This document shows positions 12,501-24,481 of a DNA stretch of 64,000 nucleotides, piece after piece. Each line of letters begins with the position of its first letter. Positions within the stretch are counted from its first letter, which is position 1. The notes beneath the pieces are model-generated. The model had not been told where the DNA came from. It did no database searches and saw only the letters and a list, made by a program, of their open reading frames with translations. The position numbers were made by a program, and so were the translations under genes. The stretch comes from Gracilariopsis chorda (lineage: Eukaryota > Rhodophyta > Florideophyceae > Gracilariales > Gracilariaceae). The stretch spans positions 62,001 through 126,000 of the forward strand of contig NBIV01000126.1 of the NCBI GenBank assembly GCA_003194525.1. Reading direction: 5' to 3'.

Positions 12501-15500
12501 ACTGCAGGGAATGAGATACCACATCTGTGGGCAAGCGTCGACCAACCGAACGAGGTAGCCGTTATCGTTCACCTCCAAAGGGAGGTCTTCATGACCGTTT
12601 AAACGGGCACGAATACTCATACAGAAGGGGTCACTGAATTGTTCTCGGATCAATGTTTCCGGTGAAACCGGTACAAAACGTCGCTTTAAGGGGTTCTTAA
12701 GGGTCTCGCGGGATGCAAGTAGGTTGTCAAAGTCCGCATCTTCACTCCGGTCTTTTGGCCATTCCTGGAACTTCAACTCCGGGTCATCCGGTTTTTCAAC
12801 CATGAAGCATGGAATGCCGTCATCCTCCGTTGGGAGTGCTTCCCCATTTGTGGGTAAACCCGACAAAACGTGGGCCTGGGTCTTGAGTGCACCATTTTTA
12901 TATGTGACTTGGAAATAACATTTCGCAAGGCAAAGTCTCCAGCGCATGAGGCGGTCCGAGGGATCGGATATGTTCCTTAACTACTTTATCGAGGAATGAT
13001 CCATGTATAAGGTAAAATTAACTCCCGTAAGGTAGGGGCGTAGAGTGGAAAGCACCCACACGACTGCGAAACACTCTTTCTCCGACACAGAGTAGTTCCT
13101 CTCTTGTAAATTGAGCGAGCGTGACCAATAATCAATTGGCCTTAGGTCCCCCTCAGAGGTGGTTTGGAACAGAGCAAAACCAACTTGGTAGTCGCTCGAG
13201 TCCGTGTCCACGGAGTACGGGAGTCTCAATTTGGGTAAAGATAAGATAGGTGCCGACCTGACAGCCTCCTTAAAGGAGTTAAACGCTTCCAATTGCTCAG
13301 GCGTGAATGGCTCCAACTGTGGGGGATTTTCTTTGGGTAACAACGCGTTCAAAGATGCTGCGATATCTGAAAATTTCGGGATAAACCGTCGGTAGACGTT
13401 GACCAGCCTAAGAAAGTGCGGAGTTCCGTTTGAGTGTGGAGTTTCTTAGCCTCAACGAGGGACTTGACTCGAGCCTTCTCGATCATTATCCATCCCTTAC
13501 GGATGATACGACCCAGATACTTGACTGTATCGGTGAAACACTCGCACTTCATCAACTGGAGGGTAATCCTTGCATCTCCGAGCACGGTCAGAACGTCCCT
13601 GACATGGGTGAGATGGTGGTCTAAATTTTTGGAGAAGATGATAATATCATCCAGTTAGACCAGACAGCTCCGCCACTTGAAGCGATGCAATAGAATATCA
13701 ATTGAACGCTGAAAGGTAGCGGGAGCATTGGTAAAACCAAACGGCATCCGCTTGAAGTAGTAAGATCCTGCGTGGCAGGTGAATGAGGTCTTATCGTGAT
13801 TCTCCTGTCTAACAGGGACCTACCGATAACCTCAATTAGCAACCAAAACCGTGAACACAGTAGCGTCTCCAAGAGAACCGATCACTCGTCCATAAGGGTG
13901 ATGGGATATGTGTCCCTAACAGTCACGGCATTGAGCCGGGGATAGTCGACACAGAACCTCTAGGTTCCGTTGGCCTTTAAAGCCAGTACAACTGGGGATG
14001 CCCAGGGTGATTTAGCAGGCTCTATCAAACCTGCGCGGAGAATTTTGTTCACTTGGGACTGGTCCTCTTCCAGAGCTTTCGGTCCTGCCCTGTAAAAGGG
14101 TTGGGACATCGTACGTGCACCTGGTAAAAAATCTATCCGGTGTTCCGTAGCATTAATCTCGCCAAGCGAGCCATCCCACATCGTGGTAAATTCCCGTAGC
14201 ATTGCCCAGAGTTTGTCGCGGTGTGACTCTGGTACATGGCCGAGGTCTATATCTTCCAGCGCTCTTATGGGGTCCACTCGGTCAGAACGCGCTGTAACAT
14301 TGTCCTGTGATACAGGTGTGGCCGTCGGTTCCGAGTTATTCGGGGTAATCGACGTTAAAACAACGATTCCCTTCCCCTCCTTTGACGATAGTTCGTCAGT
14401 GGTGGGAGTGGCTTCCTCAGAAGAGGCCCCGATTCCGAGAACATTGGCGGTCGTCGTCTTTGGTGGGAGCATCCCAAAGGGGTGAAGAGTGACGCTTTCA
14501 ATTACTTGGTTCTTAACCAGATACTGGGGGCGTTGGCCACGATTGGCACCGAGTATCCGGAAAGGAGCATCCGGGGTAAGGTGAGCAATTCCGTTTGCCA
14601 GCGGGAGCTGGTATTTCTCGTATTACGAGGACAGAGGTTGAATAACTCGAAGATCGTGTTGACGGCAATTGAAATTCACCCAGACTTGGGACTCAGGTGT
14701 TATAGAAACAGAGGCTGCGACTCGACGTTTGATGGACGCCCAAAAGGCGGGCGGTGGTTCCTGTGCAGCAGGTAGTGGGACTTGCTTCTGCAAGGCACGC
14801 TTCAGCGGGCGACGGAAGATCGGGACTGGCGTTCCGTCGTCGAGTTCTACACGCCTAAGGCGGGGCCTGATTGCGTCGAAAAATCTGTCGCAGTAATCCC
14901 ATCCCGGTTTGACTGGAGCGGCCAATGACCGACAAACAATAAAGTCAAGCTTCACAACGAAGGTGCCCAACCGCATGAATAAATCAACGGTGCTCATCGT
15001 TTTTAACGGCTTGTTGCTCGCATCTGCAACGTCTGGAACCGTTTGGAAACGGACAAGAGACCGCACCTGCGGGGGTAGCAATGATTCTACGATGAAGTTG
15101 GAGCCTGCACCTGTTTCCAGGACTGTTAGAAATCTCACCATAACATGGGTGTCAAGGCCAAGGTCGGCATAAACCTTGTAGTTGCGCTTGGCCATGACCA
15201 AGAATCTATCCGGGATGCAGGTGTTTTTACACCGTATCCACGGGCGAGCAGCACAGAAATGTGTGCAGAGTTCACGTATTCGGTGTTCTCCCTTGAAAGT
15301 ATTTTCACCGGGGAGCGAGGCGGCGAGGCCTTGGGGGTCAACAGCCTCAGCTCTGAGCACGCCTCTCCCAGAAGAGAGATTCCCTTAGATAGTTTTCTTG
15401 GGAGGTTCCCGCCGTAGGCGGTAGTCCAGCATCGTCGACCAGAAGAGCTTCGGTCTGGAGGCCGGGGTTTTCATCCGCATAGGCGTTGGTTGCGTCGGAC

Positions 15501-17636
15501 ATTTGCGCGACTTCCCGATTCGGGTTAATTGAAGCTAGCTGCGCACGCGGGATATGTGCCAGGGAATGCGAGAAGGTTTTAGCACGGAGGTAGAAAGCCG
15601 TCGGAACGGAACATTTCTCCTCTGGAGTGACGGCCTCGTAATTTGCCACCACCTTGGCCATATCCTTCAGTGAGCAAAGACACTGTGGTTGTGTATGGCC
15701 ATGAGTGTAACAAAGGTGGCGAATCAGAGCCAACACGGCAACCCCCGGTAAATATCCCGAGCATCGGAGAGGCGTACCGCAGGGCGGGCGTCGTTCCATC
15801 CAGGCCGTTGATAACGGGATTGGCCGTTCATAAACGGAACTCGTGGTGGGTGAACGCTATTGTTCTCCACGTACAACAAGTGGCTGTCTTGCGCCGTTTC
15901 GAACGTGTCCTCTTTCGTTGACGGTACGTCCGTGGCTGGTATAGACACATCATTTTTATGTGCTAAATGCACGGTGTCGTATTCCTGTTGGGGGCTCTAT
16001 CCGCTAAAAGCGAAGGCGATGAGGCGTCACTCTCCAGCACTAACGCCTTGGCGGACTTAGACCAAGGATTCGGGGTTTTTGCACAAAGTGCTTCCCCTTC
16101 CGCTCGAGCGTGCTGAACAAGCTCAAGTTAGGTTATTCTCCGCTTGTCCTGGCGGTAACGAGTGACAAGACTACGGATTACCGGGTCAAAGCCATCAATG
16201 AACCTGATACAACGATCCCCTGCGGGGTATACATTCCCATAGCAGTGGAAGGCCTTGTTATGGCGCACCAAGTGAGCAGTTTGAGTCTCACCTGAGTGCT
16301 AACGAGTATCTCACAAAGAGAAGATTGCCCCCTGAATGGTGGTATTGGTGGCATAGGAGCACAGTTAATACCGCACAGCCTCCGGCTAGCAGGTCACTCC
16401 TCCCTCTGAGGCAGCAGATGATCCTCTGACAGAGATGTACTAGTCCTCTGCCACTCCTCGTAAGAAATACGGTAGTACCAAATTGGCTTGTCTCTCATTC
16501 ATTCCGAGGATATCCGCTACTGCTACAAAGCGGTAAAGAAAGTCCAACACCATAATTGGGTCTTCTCCAGTAAAATACTGGTTGTGCAGTGATAGTTGCA
16601 TACGTTTTATGCACTCTTTCACCTTTCCCGTGCCACGGGGTGTACGTCCTAAAGAGGAACATTCGAGCCGGTAGTACCAGTATGACAATAGTTTCCGATA
16701 CAACAGGTTCGTCGGTTTGAACTCCCTGAGGCCAGGGTGTCTTCTCCCTTTGCTGCGAGTTCTAAGCCCACCTTGGGTGGCGGATGACCACTTAGAGCGG
16801 AAAGAACGGCATCGTTTCTCGTCCTCCTAGTCGGACTCCAAGGAACTACAACCGTCTGACCCGTTCCGGGATGATTCTGATGATGTCGTAGAATCAGAAT
16901 CCGAGTGATCTCGTTCATGTGTGCCCTTATAACGGGGCTTCTTTTTTCCAGCATGCTGGTCGTGGTGTGACACGGCTGGTGCCGGATCATCTGGGGACGG
17001 TTTACCCATGGGGATAAACTGCTCTAACGTCCCCACACGGGCGTGACCTCGATCGAATCGAGATTCAACTCCTTCTATGAAGGTTGCGGGTTGCCCCAAA
17101 CTCTCTAACATAGAGTTGACATCATATCGTAAGATACGGAGATCCTCTGCGACCACCTTTGTAGGGGTTGCCATCAACCCTCACGGAGATTTGATAATTC
17201 CCCCACAAGGGTGTCGTAAGCGGTCCGAGATTCCAGGGACATCCCCTGGAAGGTGTTATTGCCCGTCAGACGGGGTTCAGATGTGGCGACGGCCACGGCC
17301 GGCGCCGGATGAGCACCATCCACGGCATATAATAACGAGGTCGACGTGTAGTCCCGGGGTTCCTGGGGTGGCTTTTCAGTCCTAGACGCGGCACCCCCAG
17401 CATGGCTGGACTTCGACCATGTCAGGATCCGAGAAACGAAGCGAACTTCAGGGTTATCTCCACCATTCTGGGAGCGGCTGTGTGTAGTCGAAGGTTCCGC
17501 AGAGGAGGGCTTCCTTGAAATCAGGGCCAGCCATTACGACTAGAAAACAATGGAAATTCCGAAGAACAAACAAAGGAAACAAAACCTCGAAAGAGGGAAC
17601 CAAACACAAAACCGATTCTAAGTCAGGACACCACTT

Positions 17637-18432
17637 TGTAGTGCAAGGCTCTGAAGCAGGAGTGCACCAGAAGACGTTCGAGATCTTTCCTCGTTAGAGG
17701 TGAGCCCAGTTGGGTAGAGCCCTCCCGAGAGTGGCACGACTATGTCGGGTTGTAAGGCTGAGGCCACCCGTCCGGACTTGCGCAGGGAGGTCGAGGCAAA
17801 AATCGGGTATCCGCAGGAGCAGTTTATGAGGATGGTCGTCCTCTGGAGAGGTGAGGTTTCCATGTTAGTGGCACGCGCGAACACGAGCCGTGGGTAGCGG
17901 GAAACCCACCCTGTAAAGGGTAACACAACGGAGAGCTGAGTCACTACTGTCGTGACGAAGATTAACGGCGGTGCTCGTAAATAAAACTAATACAAGGCAA
18001 ACACCAATATAGTTGGAATAACAATCCGAATACTCGGGTCCTTTAGATAGGCATGCGGATTAGAATTCCTGTATGCGACGGTGCTTTCCTCCAAAGAGGA
18101 GTAGAGAACACGCGAAGGCGGTGAGGTCTAGAGCCAATTCTCTGGGTTGGGGTCCCTTGTTGGGGAAGGTTTACTGGTGCGACGGCAACTCGCCTACGCA
18201 CTAAGTACTAACCATCCCAGAAATGGGTGTAAAAATTATAAATAATATTAACTAAACTAATCCAATTTGGTGGTTCATGCCCACTACTGTGGCCAACCGC
18301 CAATTGACTATTTCGTGTCCCACGTTTCAAATTTATTGTTAGGGGTCGTAGTTCATGCAATGACTACAGTACCGAAACATTCGGGAAATCGACCAGGTAC
18401 CTGGAATAGCTCCCTGAGGGCATTGCACTTTA
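17637..18432 (-). repeat. 5' LTR of old Ty3 copy 1
   Basis: 796 bp. The internal side (just below 17637) reads, on the element strand, AAGTGGTGTCCTGACTT, nearly the same as the sequence after the 5' LTR of the young copy (AAGTGGTCTCATGACTT); this is the presumed primer-binding site. The right end meets the CACGT target duplication. Confidence 0.92.
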
Positions 18433-19227
18433 CACGTGATTTCGGAATCTCTTATGACATGGGCGAGAATAAAATAAATGGAATATCTCAATAGGAAAGA
18501 TCGTGACTGCCAAAACTAAGATCCATGGTTTGAGCAAACTGCACCACTTTTCGACGATGTTTCGTTCACTCCTGCTGCAAACAGAACAACTTCCGAAGAA
18601 GTCACATTAAGTGACATACATGCACTGAATCCGGAAGATCTTCCTTATATTTGCGAAGGAGGTGTGTTGAAGAGAAAGTGTGCGGAATTTAAAAGCCTTT
18701 ATGGTCATGTTTTGGCAAAGTTTGAGGCCTTCGGACAAGGAGATCCAGAAGCATTTGCAAGTTTTGCGGAAGGGAAATCATACCTCATGTATGGGTACTG
18801 CTTTCTGCAGTTCATCCCGATTCTCAAGCCCTTTGTCACGCGTGCGCTGGAAAGTGATGCTCGAAGAGAGTAAAGAGTGGGAGATGGTGTAAACCCATAC
18901 GGGTATCGGGGGAGTGAGCTTGTTCGAAGACAAAATGAGAGGTCCAAGCGAGACGTACATGATGTAAATCTTGTTCGGTTAGAAGGATTGGTTTCGGTCC
19001 AGAAACAACAGCGTAAACCTTTTTATGCAAAATTGGAGGCACTAGAAAGGCGATGGCTACAGTTTAGAGTCATAGATGCACAAGCCCGCTTCCCTACATC
19101 TGAGTTGGAGGCCATTGGGCGTGTCAAACCTATGTTGGAGCAAGGCGTGTGCGCAGAGGAAAAATGGTTGGTTGAAGGTGTTTTTAACAAGCTCAAAGAA
19201 AGTCTTGAGTCAGATAGAAAATTGTAG
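18433..19227 (+). pseudogene. Unidentified gene, right part
   Basis: This is the continuation of the gene interrupted at 8714. A frame around 18540-18870 reads LSDIHALNPEDLPYICEGG, then FKSLYGHVLAKFEAFGQGD and PEAFASFAEGKSYLMYGYC. After a stop a second frame (18877-19227) gives a charged helical segment (RRQNERSKRDVHDVNLVR, ERRWLQFRVIDAQARF, VKPMLEQGVCAEEKWLVEG) ending at 19227. The protein is helix-rich and has no enzyme motif I can name. Stops between the segments show it is decayed. I recall loosely similar 'FExSGQxxPxxFxxF' sequences among transposon-associated proteins of protists, but cannot assign it. Confidence 0.4.
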
Positions 19228-19229
19228 TC

Positions 19230-20100
19230 ACACGCACTGCACAAGGGCCATGTACAGATCAGGCTTTCTCTCGCGCCGTCGCTCCGGTACATCTCTCCAA
19301 ACCTCCCTACGCCCCCGCGCGAATCTCATTCAATTATTGCGCCCTCTACAAACAGCACGCTGAGAACTCCTCACCGAAGTACCTCGCACACTGCGCCATT
19401 GCTCACCGACGATCTACCCAGCGCATGCTGCAATTGTGCCTAGTGCAGTGCGCAGTCTGTGTTACGGATTTGAAGGATGTTACCAGTATACTTCATGCCG
19501 TTCCGCCTCAATACCATGAATAATTTCGTCAGATCGAGGACCTCCCTCACTGTTCGTTTTGGCATATTTCATAGGCTTTTGAGCGCCGATTTCAGGCTGG
19601 TTTGAAAGCTTTTCTCTAGCCATTTGACGCTCAATCCGTGGCAGCGACCTTGCTCTCCCAGCTCCATTGTGCCTTGCTTCCAAATTCCAAGCGTGATGTC
19701 TCTGTAAAAGCACAGTATTCCGGACTGGATTCTCTTATTAGCACTGTTCTAACTTCCATTTCTATGCTTTCTTGAATTCTGTCTTGGCTCTTTATGTTCT
19801 TTAATAGGCATTGGGTTGACGACCACTTCCGCAGAAACTTCCCGAACGAACACCACTTTTAAATGGAAGCACGCTCTGCTCTTTGCAGTGCTCCATTTTT
19901 CCGCGATCATCCGCCGGTTTTTATACCCCATATATACGATCAGTACTCTACCGACAAGTTACTTGTCATGGTTTTCGTCCGTGGTGTCCGCGTCGATAAT
20001 GTTGAAGCCATGGTTCATAAAGGCATCGTGCCGTAGCGAATTGCACAAACCGTTGTAGATGCATTTGCACATATGATTATCATCAATATTTTCGTGCACT
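19230..20100. other. No recognisable gene
   Basis: Only short frames on both strands (19480-19713 and 19749-19931 minus, 19816-20058 plus). None shows a family motif. Confidence 0.35.
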
Positions 20101-20109
20101 GCGACGCGG

Positions 20110-20510
20110 ATCTCGCGTATTGGCTCAGGGGCCTTTCTACTTTACTTACTGCGTCACGGCCTTTATCGCGAGCTTAATGATCACTTTCAACAAAGCTACA
20201 GTAGGTTTTGGAAGGGTTTCGAGGTAAAAGACAGCCCGTTGGTTGAAAAGGATTGCGATGAATCTGATGCTCTTGGCTTTGCAAACATCTTCTCCATGTT
20301 TTTTCTCAACCGTACCTGGAGCTTTCGCAAACAACGTGGTACCGATACTTGGGTCAAGATGGCTCTCGAAGGATTTGGACGTATTCGTGATTATGTGAAG
20401 GAGAGCGGCTTAACTTCTGAGTCTGATGTATAGCATTTTGTTGAAACCATCCTTGATGAATTCATTCCTGTATTAGAAATGAATTATTTGGTGCGTAATG
20501 TTAAGTAAGT
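20110..20510 (+). pseudogene. Unidentified coding fragment
   Basis: A plus-strand frame runs from about 20110 to 20433 with coding-like composition: YSRFWKGFEVKDSPLVEKD, ALGFANIFSMFFLNRTWSF and VKMALEGFGRIRDYVKESG. After a stop at 20431 the same frame continues as HFVETILDEFIPVLEMNYL up to a second stop near 20505. It is probably the remains of a helical protein; I do not recognise it. The sequence just downstream (20740-20870) is related to 63780-63910. Confidence 0.35.
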
Positions 20511-20739
20511 ACTAGGTGCCCAAGTTCAGCGCTTGACGTTTGATGCTCAAAATGCTGTTAGAGAGTTGCGTATATTCAATAGCAACACACCAAACGGGCC
20601 ACAGTGACATGCTCATGGAGATACTGCCACGTTTCTAGCGGGTACTCACGTGTTAAATGAAGTTACTATTTTACCTGTGTTTGAGTATAGTTGGCTCCAG
20701 TATCAGTTCTAACGTGTCTAAGTTTCCTAATTTTATTCT

Positions 20740-20870
20740 ACTCGATCTCCTAAAAGAGATTGGTTACCTATTTGAAATGTGTACCTGGCCTCAAATCCAA
20801 GTTTATATATTTCGTGACTTACTCTCACTATGACACGACAAAATGCTTATGTCGGAAAAGCCCTGACCGA
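20740..20870 (+). repeat. Diverged repeat, copy 1 (related to 63780-63910)
   Basis: Both places share GATTGGyTATyTATTTGA and, further on, ACTATGACACGACAAAATGC versus a similar TATGACATGACAATATGC. Both can be read as IGYLF followed later by YDxTxCxC. They look like decayed copies of one coding sequence of unknown nature. Confidence 0.4.
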
Positions 20871-20949
20871 CCTTGTGAACAAAGTTGGCTCCGAAATACA
20901 CGTCGTCCACTACTTACAACGTTGACGAATACCTCATTAGGTACAGCGA

Positions 20950-21835
20950 TGATCCAAGGAACATAGAAGATTCCCGAAAGATCCGTATCAAGTCATCATG
21001 AGCACCCTGGGATCATGGCAGATTATGAAGACCCTGTCGGTTCCTGGTCCTTGCCAAGTCAAAGAACAGGTCATCAACTTGGAGTTCGCCAAGTCACCAA
21101 ACGGCTAGATCTGGCATTGAACCCGGTAAACTATCCACATATGGAGGCCAACGAGAAGAACAAGCATAATGCCGTTAAACTTGGACGATTTTTCATTGAC
21201 TAGTGGCACTGATAAAACTAGGTTAGGGCCTGTATATAAACCCCGATGGATGCTCAGAACTTCAACTCGGATCATCATCATTGACTTCAAACCATTTCCA
21301 TCCATTGCATTGCTGTTCCTAACATCACGCAAAAAAAGTGGTTGGAAGGTGTTTGAACATTTGGTAGTGTGTCTTGACACGGCTGCTCTATAGATAGATT
21401 GCGTCACCGCTGAAGTGCAGTTGTTTGCGCTTGATGTTCTGCTTTATATGTTCAAAATGTGGAACAGTTTCACTGCTTTTGGTGGTACTCGGGGTGGTGG
21501 AGAATGTACGAATGTTATATTGATTGGATGATGCTGCCAGCAACTGATAGAATGGGCAATGTGCTCATTCGAGGCCCTTTGATCTGAGAATTCATGCATT
21601 TTCATACCAACGGTGTTCATACTCTTTGTGTCCTATTCGTCCTTGTCGCTCAGTCACACAGATGGGTGACTCCCTCACAAAGTTGAGAAGAATGCAGTGA
21701 GATTGTTCGGTTTGGCTATGTTGTACTGTTTATGAGCATCTGTCGATGTGTCAGTGAGCAAGTGAGTGTGTCAATTTTCGACGTGTGACAAATTCGCATT
21801 GCCTCATTTAGCGTTTATTTTCGTTCGAGAAGGAG
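20950..21835. other. No recognisable gene
   Basis: Short frames at 21015-21203 and 21169-21393 (plus) have no family signature. The rest is open-frame poor. Confidence 0.35.
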
Positions 21836-21863
21836 TGTGTACTTTGCGTTCAACGTATTTAAC

Positions 21864-21880
21864 TATATATATATATATAT
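21864..21880. repeat. TA dinucleotide run
   Basis: An uninterrupted TATATATATATATATAT run lying just upstream of the GCN1 fragment. Confidence 0.9.
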
Positions 21881-21884
21881 TCAG

Positions 21885-22680
21885 CAAAGAGTGTACGTAG
21901 TGTCTGTGAAGGCATGGGAGAACTGGTCAGCGGAACCTTATGTCAGCGACGTTGTTGACGCTGTCGTGGACAGCCTTCAAGAAATACACTCTGACGGTGA
22001 TAAGGAACGAGTTGAAGATATTCTCCGTGCAATAGGCGAAGGAGGTATTGCGGCAATAAAACCGATGCTAGGAACGCTTTACACCCCGTTCAACGAATGA
22101 GACTCAGAATGACGCGTTGATGCTAGTTTTGCGATACTAAGATTCTCTCGAAGATCTTCGGTGGAGTCTGTGACAGATCGCTCCAGCTCTGTTTTGGAGG
22201 TTCTTGTGAGGCAACTGGCAGATACTGATGATGGGGCTGCTAGAGCGGCTTAGTAAGCGCTGAAAGTGATGTCCACAATTGTACCAAATGAGTGCTTGAT
22301 GGGACATATTCTGTGATTATGCAGTCACTGCGAGCTGCATTCAGAGGAATTGCAGTGACGGATACAATATCTTGTACAAGTGCGTTGCAAATTCCTAAGG
22401 GTGTTTCACCGTTTGTCCCGACGTTGAAAGCCGGACTGCGGAATGGTAGCCTAGAACTGCAGGGGCAATCTGCGTCGGGTATCGGGGAACTGATTGAGTT
22501 TATCAATAGTAGGAGGCTGAGGGCGGTTGTCATGAAGTTTGCTGGTGCTTTGATCTGGGTTATATTGGGACTATTTCAGTGGTAACGTAAAAGCCTCTGT
22601 ACTGAAAGCTTTCTTGGCTTTGCAGAAGAGTAGTGAGATGATGCTGCATTCGTTCGTGCTGCAGCTACAAACCACCGTGG
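21885..22680 (+). pseudogene. GCN1 (translational activator) fragment, HEAT repeats
   Basis: GCN1 is a giant cytosolic HEAT-repeat protein that binds ribosomes and GCN20 and activates the eIF2-alpha kinase GCN2. The segment reads VDAVVDSLQEIHS and MLGTLYTPFNE (21890-22100), then VRQLADTDDGAARAA and ALKVMSTIVPNE (to 22290). The most telling part is at 22340-22680: GVSPFVPTLKAGLRNGSLELQ, ASGIGELIEFINSRRLRAVV and, in the next frame, VKASVLKAFLALQK and SFVLQLQTTVV. This follows the GCN1 order: GV-PF-P-f-gl--G, -GIGELIE-t, GPLIR-i-drf-W-VKaa-L-tL, -LKPFLPQLQTT. Frame changes lie near 22300 and 22580, with stops near 22100 and 22250. Only a few hundred residues of a protein that is normally over 2500 are present. 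Confidence 0.7.
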
Positions 22681-22999
22681 TGCATGACTGGGTGGACTGG
22701 GTCCGGCTGGAAGGTTCTGTGCATGTGTGGTCTTCACTATCGGCTGGTTGCTTTTCTTGGTCTAGAAGGGACGTAATCAGTGCAGAATGCGTGGATTGTG
22801 CATGTAAATGCTTCTTGTTTAGTGGATGAAGCGTCCGAGAGGTTCGTGGCGTACCGGCACAGATACTGTTCAAGGAAGCTGCACGAGAGATGCGTCGCAG
22901 TGGAAGCGTATCTGTTTGAGCTTTCTGCGGTGTATTCGGTATGGAAAGAGGTGAAAGCCGCTGATGAAACAGCGGCGTTCGCAACCAAAAGTCGCGGCT

Positions 23000-23850
23000 C
23001 GTAACAAAACAGGAAGGAGAACACGGATGCGGCAGCGGCTCGTGGTATGCGCTATGCGTGGCGACGCTGCTTGCTATTGTCCGCGGTTGGTTGAAGGGGA
23101 TGAGGCGTGCGGGCAGAGCTCATTCTGGATGGCTATCGGCATCAGAATACAACGGGGACACACGAATGTCGATCTTTTTGCACTTCGCTCAGCGTTACTT
23201 TCGCTTCGACGGGTGCGAGCGCGAGCTCCCCGGAATGGCGCGAGCTGCAATGGATCCCAACGCGCAAGGCATCATGCGCCATGCCGTTTCAGTTTTTTCC
23301 AGCACCGTTTGACCAGTTTTTTCTTGCAGACGCAATTTCGCATTTCGAATCGCTGGATGAGAGCAGCACTTGCGCTTTGCTGGATGCAGTGCAATCGTGG
23401 TTGTATGGGGCGAGCGATGACCACGTGCGTGACGGGGACGGCGTCGAGCACGACTTCTTTTGCGTTACGAAAGTCTAAATAGGAGCGCTGAAGCAGGTGC
23501 TATCAGCGCCGATGACCACAACTTGGCAGCTCGTTGATCCTTTTTCAAACGCGTTGCTAACCACGCTCTTCTCCCCAGTCCGAGCTGCAAAGTCTCGCTG
23601 CTACGCTTCTCACCCCCATCGAACCTGCCACACAAGCTGTGCCTGAGGAGCCTGTTCTACACGTGCTCAAACCTACTCTGCACAGCATCTCGCCCCGCCG
23701 ACATGCTTTCATCATTCGCGACTCGCTTTCGTTAGCGCTGCGCTGCGCGCTTTGCTTGTTTCGCTTGCTAAACAAGTGCCTTTTCCATCCATTTTACCTC
23801 CTGTCTATACTTCTATTCCCACTTTATAAGCCTGGACCATAACCTTTTCA
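23000..23850 (+). pseudogene. Unidentified coding remnants between GCN1 and SLY1
   Basis: Several plus-strand frames overlap here. One (to 23478) ends with FFLADAISHFESLDESSTC and ALLDAVQSWLYGASDD; another after a CTTCTCCCCAG acceptor-like site at about 23570 reads SELQSLAATLLTPIEPATQ and LHSISPRRHAFIIRDSLSL. They look coding but I cannot assign them; part could be the missing amino-terminal region of SLY1 or a separate gene. Confidence 0.3.
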
Positions 23851-24193
23851 CATTGCATTTGCCCCGTTTATTCCCACATTTAGCTTTGTGGCCCCCCGCT
23901 CAGCCCTTGTCTCACCATCTGGATCTTATTGTTTCTCGTATCTTTTCCGTGCTCGTTACTTTGGCAGTCGTTCTTATCATTCGCGCCCAGCCTGGATCTG
24001 CAGCAGAAGCAGTTGCTCTTCGTCTCGACGCCAAACTTCGCTTAAGTCTCTCTCTCTCTTCCGCTCAGCTTCACTGCCGAACCGAGCCTTAACATTCCGG
24101 GGGCCACTGATATTCCTCCACGAACCACATATCCACTTTCTCGCCATGTTCCATCTGACGTGGACCTATGAAGCCTTAGTAGAGGATTGTCTC

Positions 24194-24481
24194 TGTTGTG
24201 CTTCGGTCGGATGACTCCTTCTCCTTGAAGGTGGAGTCTTTTCCAAGCCTTTATAGATATGGCATCTGTGCAAAACCCTGCCAAAATCATAGACGCCTTT
24301 GGTACGCTTGTGGTTGCTCTGCAGGGAACCACAGGATTCAGAATCTACTATACTGCTGAGGTCAGCACTAATGAGACTAATTACTGCTTACCTCACAACA
24401 TTACATATCACGTAATGTATCTAACGTAAGATACATATGTGAGACTTACGTGCCTCATGTCACAACACGATTCCCATTACA
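24194..24481 (-). repeat. 3' LTR of the copia element
   Basis: 288 bp. On the element strand it starts TGTAATGGGAATCG and ends GAAGCACAACA. It holds the short inverted pair TGGCA/TGCCA (plus-strand 24260-24264 and 24279-24283) that seems to have seeded the palindrome at the other end of the element. Confidence 0.9.

Larger units (their letters stand above)
8715..18432 (-). mobile_element. Old Ty3/gypsy chromodomain element (copy 1)
   Basis: A minus-strand LTR retrotransposon of about 9.7 kb, flanked by the 5-bp target duplication CACGT (8710-8714 and 18433-18437). Parts in reading order: 5' LTR 17637-18432; gag about 17180-15350 with a CCHC knuckle (LCYTHGHTQPQC) near 15700; protease about 15150-15050; reverse transcriptase about 14100-13400; RNase H about 13350-12900; integrase about 12530-11520; long low-complexity tail; chromodomain about 10100-9860 (IRWYGYDP); 3' LTR 8715-9511. 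It belongs to the same family as the younger copy at 45761-57415. The two LTRs differ at roughly a tenth or more of positions in the part I compared, so it is old. It is heavily broken, with well over ten breaks. It lacks most of the antisense module of the young copy but keeps the edges of it (about 9560-9620). Confidence 0.93.

Noticed and set aside
22240-23024. Minus-strand frames in the GCN1 region
   Set aside because: The plus strand carries the recognisable GCN1 HEAT pattern; the minus frames have none.
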